Assembly (NCBI RefSeq): GCF_030814695.1
Contig: NZ_JAUSVL010000001.1
Coordinates: 3,508,227 to 3,572,226 of the forward strand
Length of the DNA: 64,000 bases
Direction of reading: 5' to 3'
DNA from: Oligosphaera ethanolica
GTDB taxonomy: Bacteria > Verrucomicrobiota > Lentisphaeria > Oligosphaerales > Oligosphaeraceae
Shown here: positions 62,487-64,000 of the stretch, piece by piece
Layout: the number at the start of each line of letters is the position of its first letter
Numbering within the stretch: the first letter of the stretch is position 1
The notes under the pieces: generated by a model
Told to the model about the DNA's origin: nothing
The model's input: only the letters and a program-made list of their open reading frames with translations
Database searches by the model: none
Program-made: the position numbers and the translations under genes

Positions 62487-64000
62487 ATGAGCATTGAACG
62501 GCTGCTTGCCTGGGATAAAGAGTCCGTTAACCACATGGGCGCATTCCTCGGTGATCAAATTAGGAACTGCGACAGCATCGATATCCTGACTGGATATTTC
62601 TATGCAAATGGCCTGGAGGCGATTACTGAGGCCATCTCCGAGCATCGGGATAAGAAGCTGACGTTGCGGATTTTGGTCGGCATGGATGCGGACATAAGTA
62701 CCCGTGGGCTGGTTTACGCTTTATATAGTAGAGAACATAAACAGTTCCCCACAGAGCTAATAAAGGATACCCTGCAGAAAATTGAAGCGCAGCTTACCGA
62801 GGCGGACGAGAACTACCAATTACCCTATGATGTGTCGAAGATTGAAATTTGTGTCCGAAGGACCAAAGAGAAAAATCATTCCAAGGTCTATCTGCTGGGG
62901 GGAAAATCATTTACTTGCGGCAGCAGCAATTTGACTAAGGACGGCCTGAGCAGGCGACATGAATGCAACGTCCATGTGAAGGACCAGGCGCTTACTCGCG
63001 AGGTGCAGGATAAATTCGAGGAGCTATGGGCGTCATCACTGCCCATTGACGTTTTTACCGACCAGACCGGTGATGGCGAAGGAACCGGCCCGTCCGAAGA
63101 CAGCAAAGACACGACAAGGCCATGGACTGTTTTCGATGCCTACATGAAAATCATGCACGAGTACCTGAAGGGAAAGGAGCCGGAGGCAGAGCTTAGCGAG
63201 AAAATAAAGAGCATCGTCACCCAGGCGACGTATTTTGACAAAGACGGCAATGAGCAGCCGTTCACATCGTATTATTACCAGACCAAAGGGGTTGCTGATG
63301 CGTACAAGATCCTTCAGCAATATGGCGGTGTGATCATCGCGGATGTCGTCGGTTTGGGCAAAACCGTCATGGCTTCGGCGTTGGCCAGCATGCTCGACGG
63401 ACCGGGTATGATTATTGCTCCAGCACATTTGCTGAAGGGTGAGGACTCCTGGGAAACTTACCTCGGGCGCAAGAATGGCAACGATACGAGCAAGCCTCTT
63501 GGATTTGCCCTCACGCCAAAAGGTTGGTCTGCCCATTCCATGGACGAAAGCAAGCTGACCGACCTTCGTGAATTTAAGGCAGCAAGGACCCTGATCATTG
63601 ACGAGGCGCATAATTTCCGCAATCCGAATACTGCTCTCTATGATGGTATGTCGGCTGCGCTCAACCAATCACCGAAGAACATCATCTTTTTGTCAGCGAC
63701 CCCATTTAACAACTCACCGAAAGACTTGGAGTCACTGGTGAAGCTGTTCCCTGCTGAAAGAATCCAAAGTGTCCGTGACACGCTCACCAACCACGTTGGA
63801 AAGTATGAAAAGGAACTTATAGAATGGAAAAGCCTCCGGGCAGATAAAATCGCACAGCTAAAAAAGCAGGAGACCATTTCGGACGAGATGCTAAAAGACT
63901 TAGAGAATTCTGCAGACAAGCTCCAGGCTTTGGGACGCGAAATTAAAAATGTTGTCATGCCCTTGATCATGCGACGCAATAGAATTGACCTGAAGGAGAC
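62487..64000 (+). CDS. PLD-like nuclease domain fused to an SNF2-type helicase (partial, runs off the right edge)
   Basis: At least 504 codons are visible from ATG 62487 (GGAGAGACAC upstream); the end is outside the window. Residues about 10-185 form a phospholipase D-like domain: SIDILTGYFYANGLEAI, KNHSKVYLLGGKSF with His131 and Lys133 of the HxK motif, and CGSSNLTKDGLSRRHECNVHV. Residues about 260 on are a superfamily 2 helicase: Walker A ADVVGLGKTVMAS (Gly289-Thr293), IIAPAHLLKGEDSW, LIIDEAHNFRNPNT (DEAH, Asp372), FLSATPFNNSPKDL (motif III) and VMPLIMRRNR. PLD-SNF2 fusions are typical of phage-defence or DNA-modification-linked loci. GC is lower than in the housekeeping genes, suggesting transfer. 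Confidence 0.88.
   Translation, partial: MSIERLLAWDKESVNHMGAFLGDQIRNCDSIDILTGYFYANGLEAITEAISEHRDKKLTLRILVGMDADISTRGLVYALYSREHKQFPTELIKDTLQKIEAQLTEADENYQLPYDVSKIEICVRRTKEKNHSKVYLLGGKSFTCGSSNLTKDGLSRRHECNVHVKDQALTREVQDKFEELWASSLPIDVFTDQTGDGEGTGPSEDSKDTTRPWTVFDAYMKIMHEYLKGKEPEAELSEKIKSIVTQATYFDKDGNEQPFTSYYYQTKGVADAYKILQQYGGVIIADVVGLGKTVMASALASMLDGPGMIIAPAHLLKGEDSWETYLGRKNGNDTSKPLGFALTPKGWSAHSMDESKLTDLREFKAARTLIIDEAHNFRNPNTALYDGMSAALNQSPKNIIFLSATPFNNSPKDLESLVKLFPAERIQSVRDTLTNHVGKYEKELIEWKSLRADKIAQLKKQETISDEMLKDLENSADKLQALGREIKNVVMPLIMRRNRIDLKE

Overview
The window is high-GC bacterial chromosome, best matched to the phylum Lentisphaerota (Victivallis/Oligosphaera-type). This is inferred from three tandem pseudopilin-like genes with the [13 protein letters not shown] class III signal and '[13 protein letters not shown]' continuation, a TIGR04073-type exosortase-associated protein, very large secreted hydrolases of the kind common in this phylum, and RNase HIII. 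No rRNA or tRNA gene was seen.

Layout. 1-2.3 kb: three secreted pseudopilin-like proteins. 2.5-9.25 kb (minus strand): the classic translation/replication cluster rplY-pth-rpsF-ssb-rpsR-rplI, a clear terminator, then dnaB; glmS lies upstream of rplY. 9.8-16 kb (plus): icd, an unknown acidic protein, and an Mla/Pqi-type lipid transporter (STAS-permease fusion, ATPase, MCE protein, PqiC-like lipoprotein). 16.3-38.4 kb: a 4Fe-4S QueG-like protein, a FabG-type reductase, a 1695-aa protease joining a C25 (gingipain-type) and an M14 (carboxypeptidase) domain, a TIGR04073 protein, an M20 peptidase, a TIM-barrel-like protein, a 1403-aa glycosidase-like protein, a LolA-like protein coupled to an O-antigen-ligase-like membrane protein, a prenyltransferase-repeat protein and a Nif3 protein. 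39-40.3 kb: an IS630-family element with a probable programmed -1 frameshift. 40.8-57.7 kb: an MFS transporter, ymdB-nrdR-ATP-cone operon, rnhC, a CBM-like protein, a SWIM/SNF2 helicase, rnr, a TPR-like membrane protein, a GDPD, lon and a HAD phosphatase. 58-64 kb: two AAA/DUF4143 ATPases with palindromic operator-like sites, and, cut by the right edge, a PLD-SNF2 helicase of a defence-related type.

The most striking content is between the genes. The intergenic spaces hold a modular repeat system: (i) a TA-bounded, MITE-like element (family A) whose ends can complete the stop codon of the neighbouring gene; (ii) elements bounded by GGTAATCGGTCA...TGACCGATTACC (family B), one with perfect 28-bp inverted ends around 15 copies of a decamer; (iii) a family C block. 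The families share two structured cores: a 45-nt hairpin found seven times, with several compensatory base-pair changes, and a CCCAGGGC...GCCCTGGG frame around a stem-loop whose sequence varies but stays paired. Alongside are 9-bp minisatellites at four or five loci and 39-, 64- and 92-bp tandem arrays. The IS630 copy sits exactly at the TA of a family A element whose left end is triplicated. These repeats are the best candidate for an undescribed system in the window.
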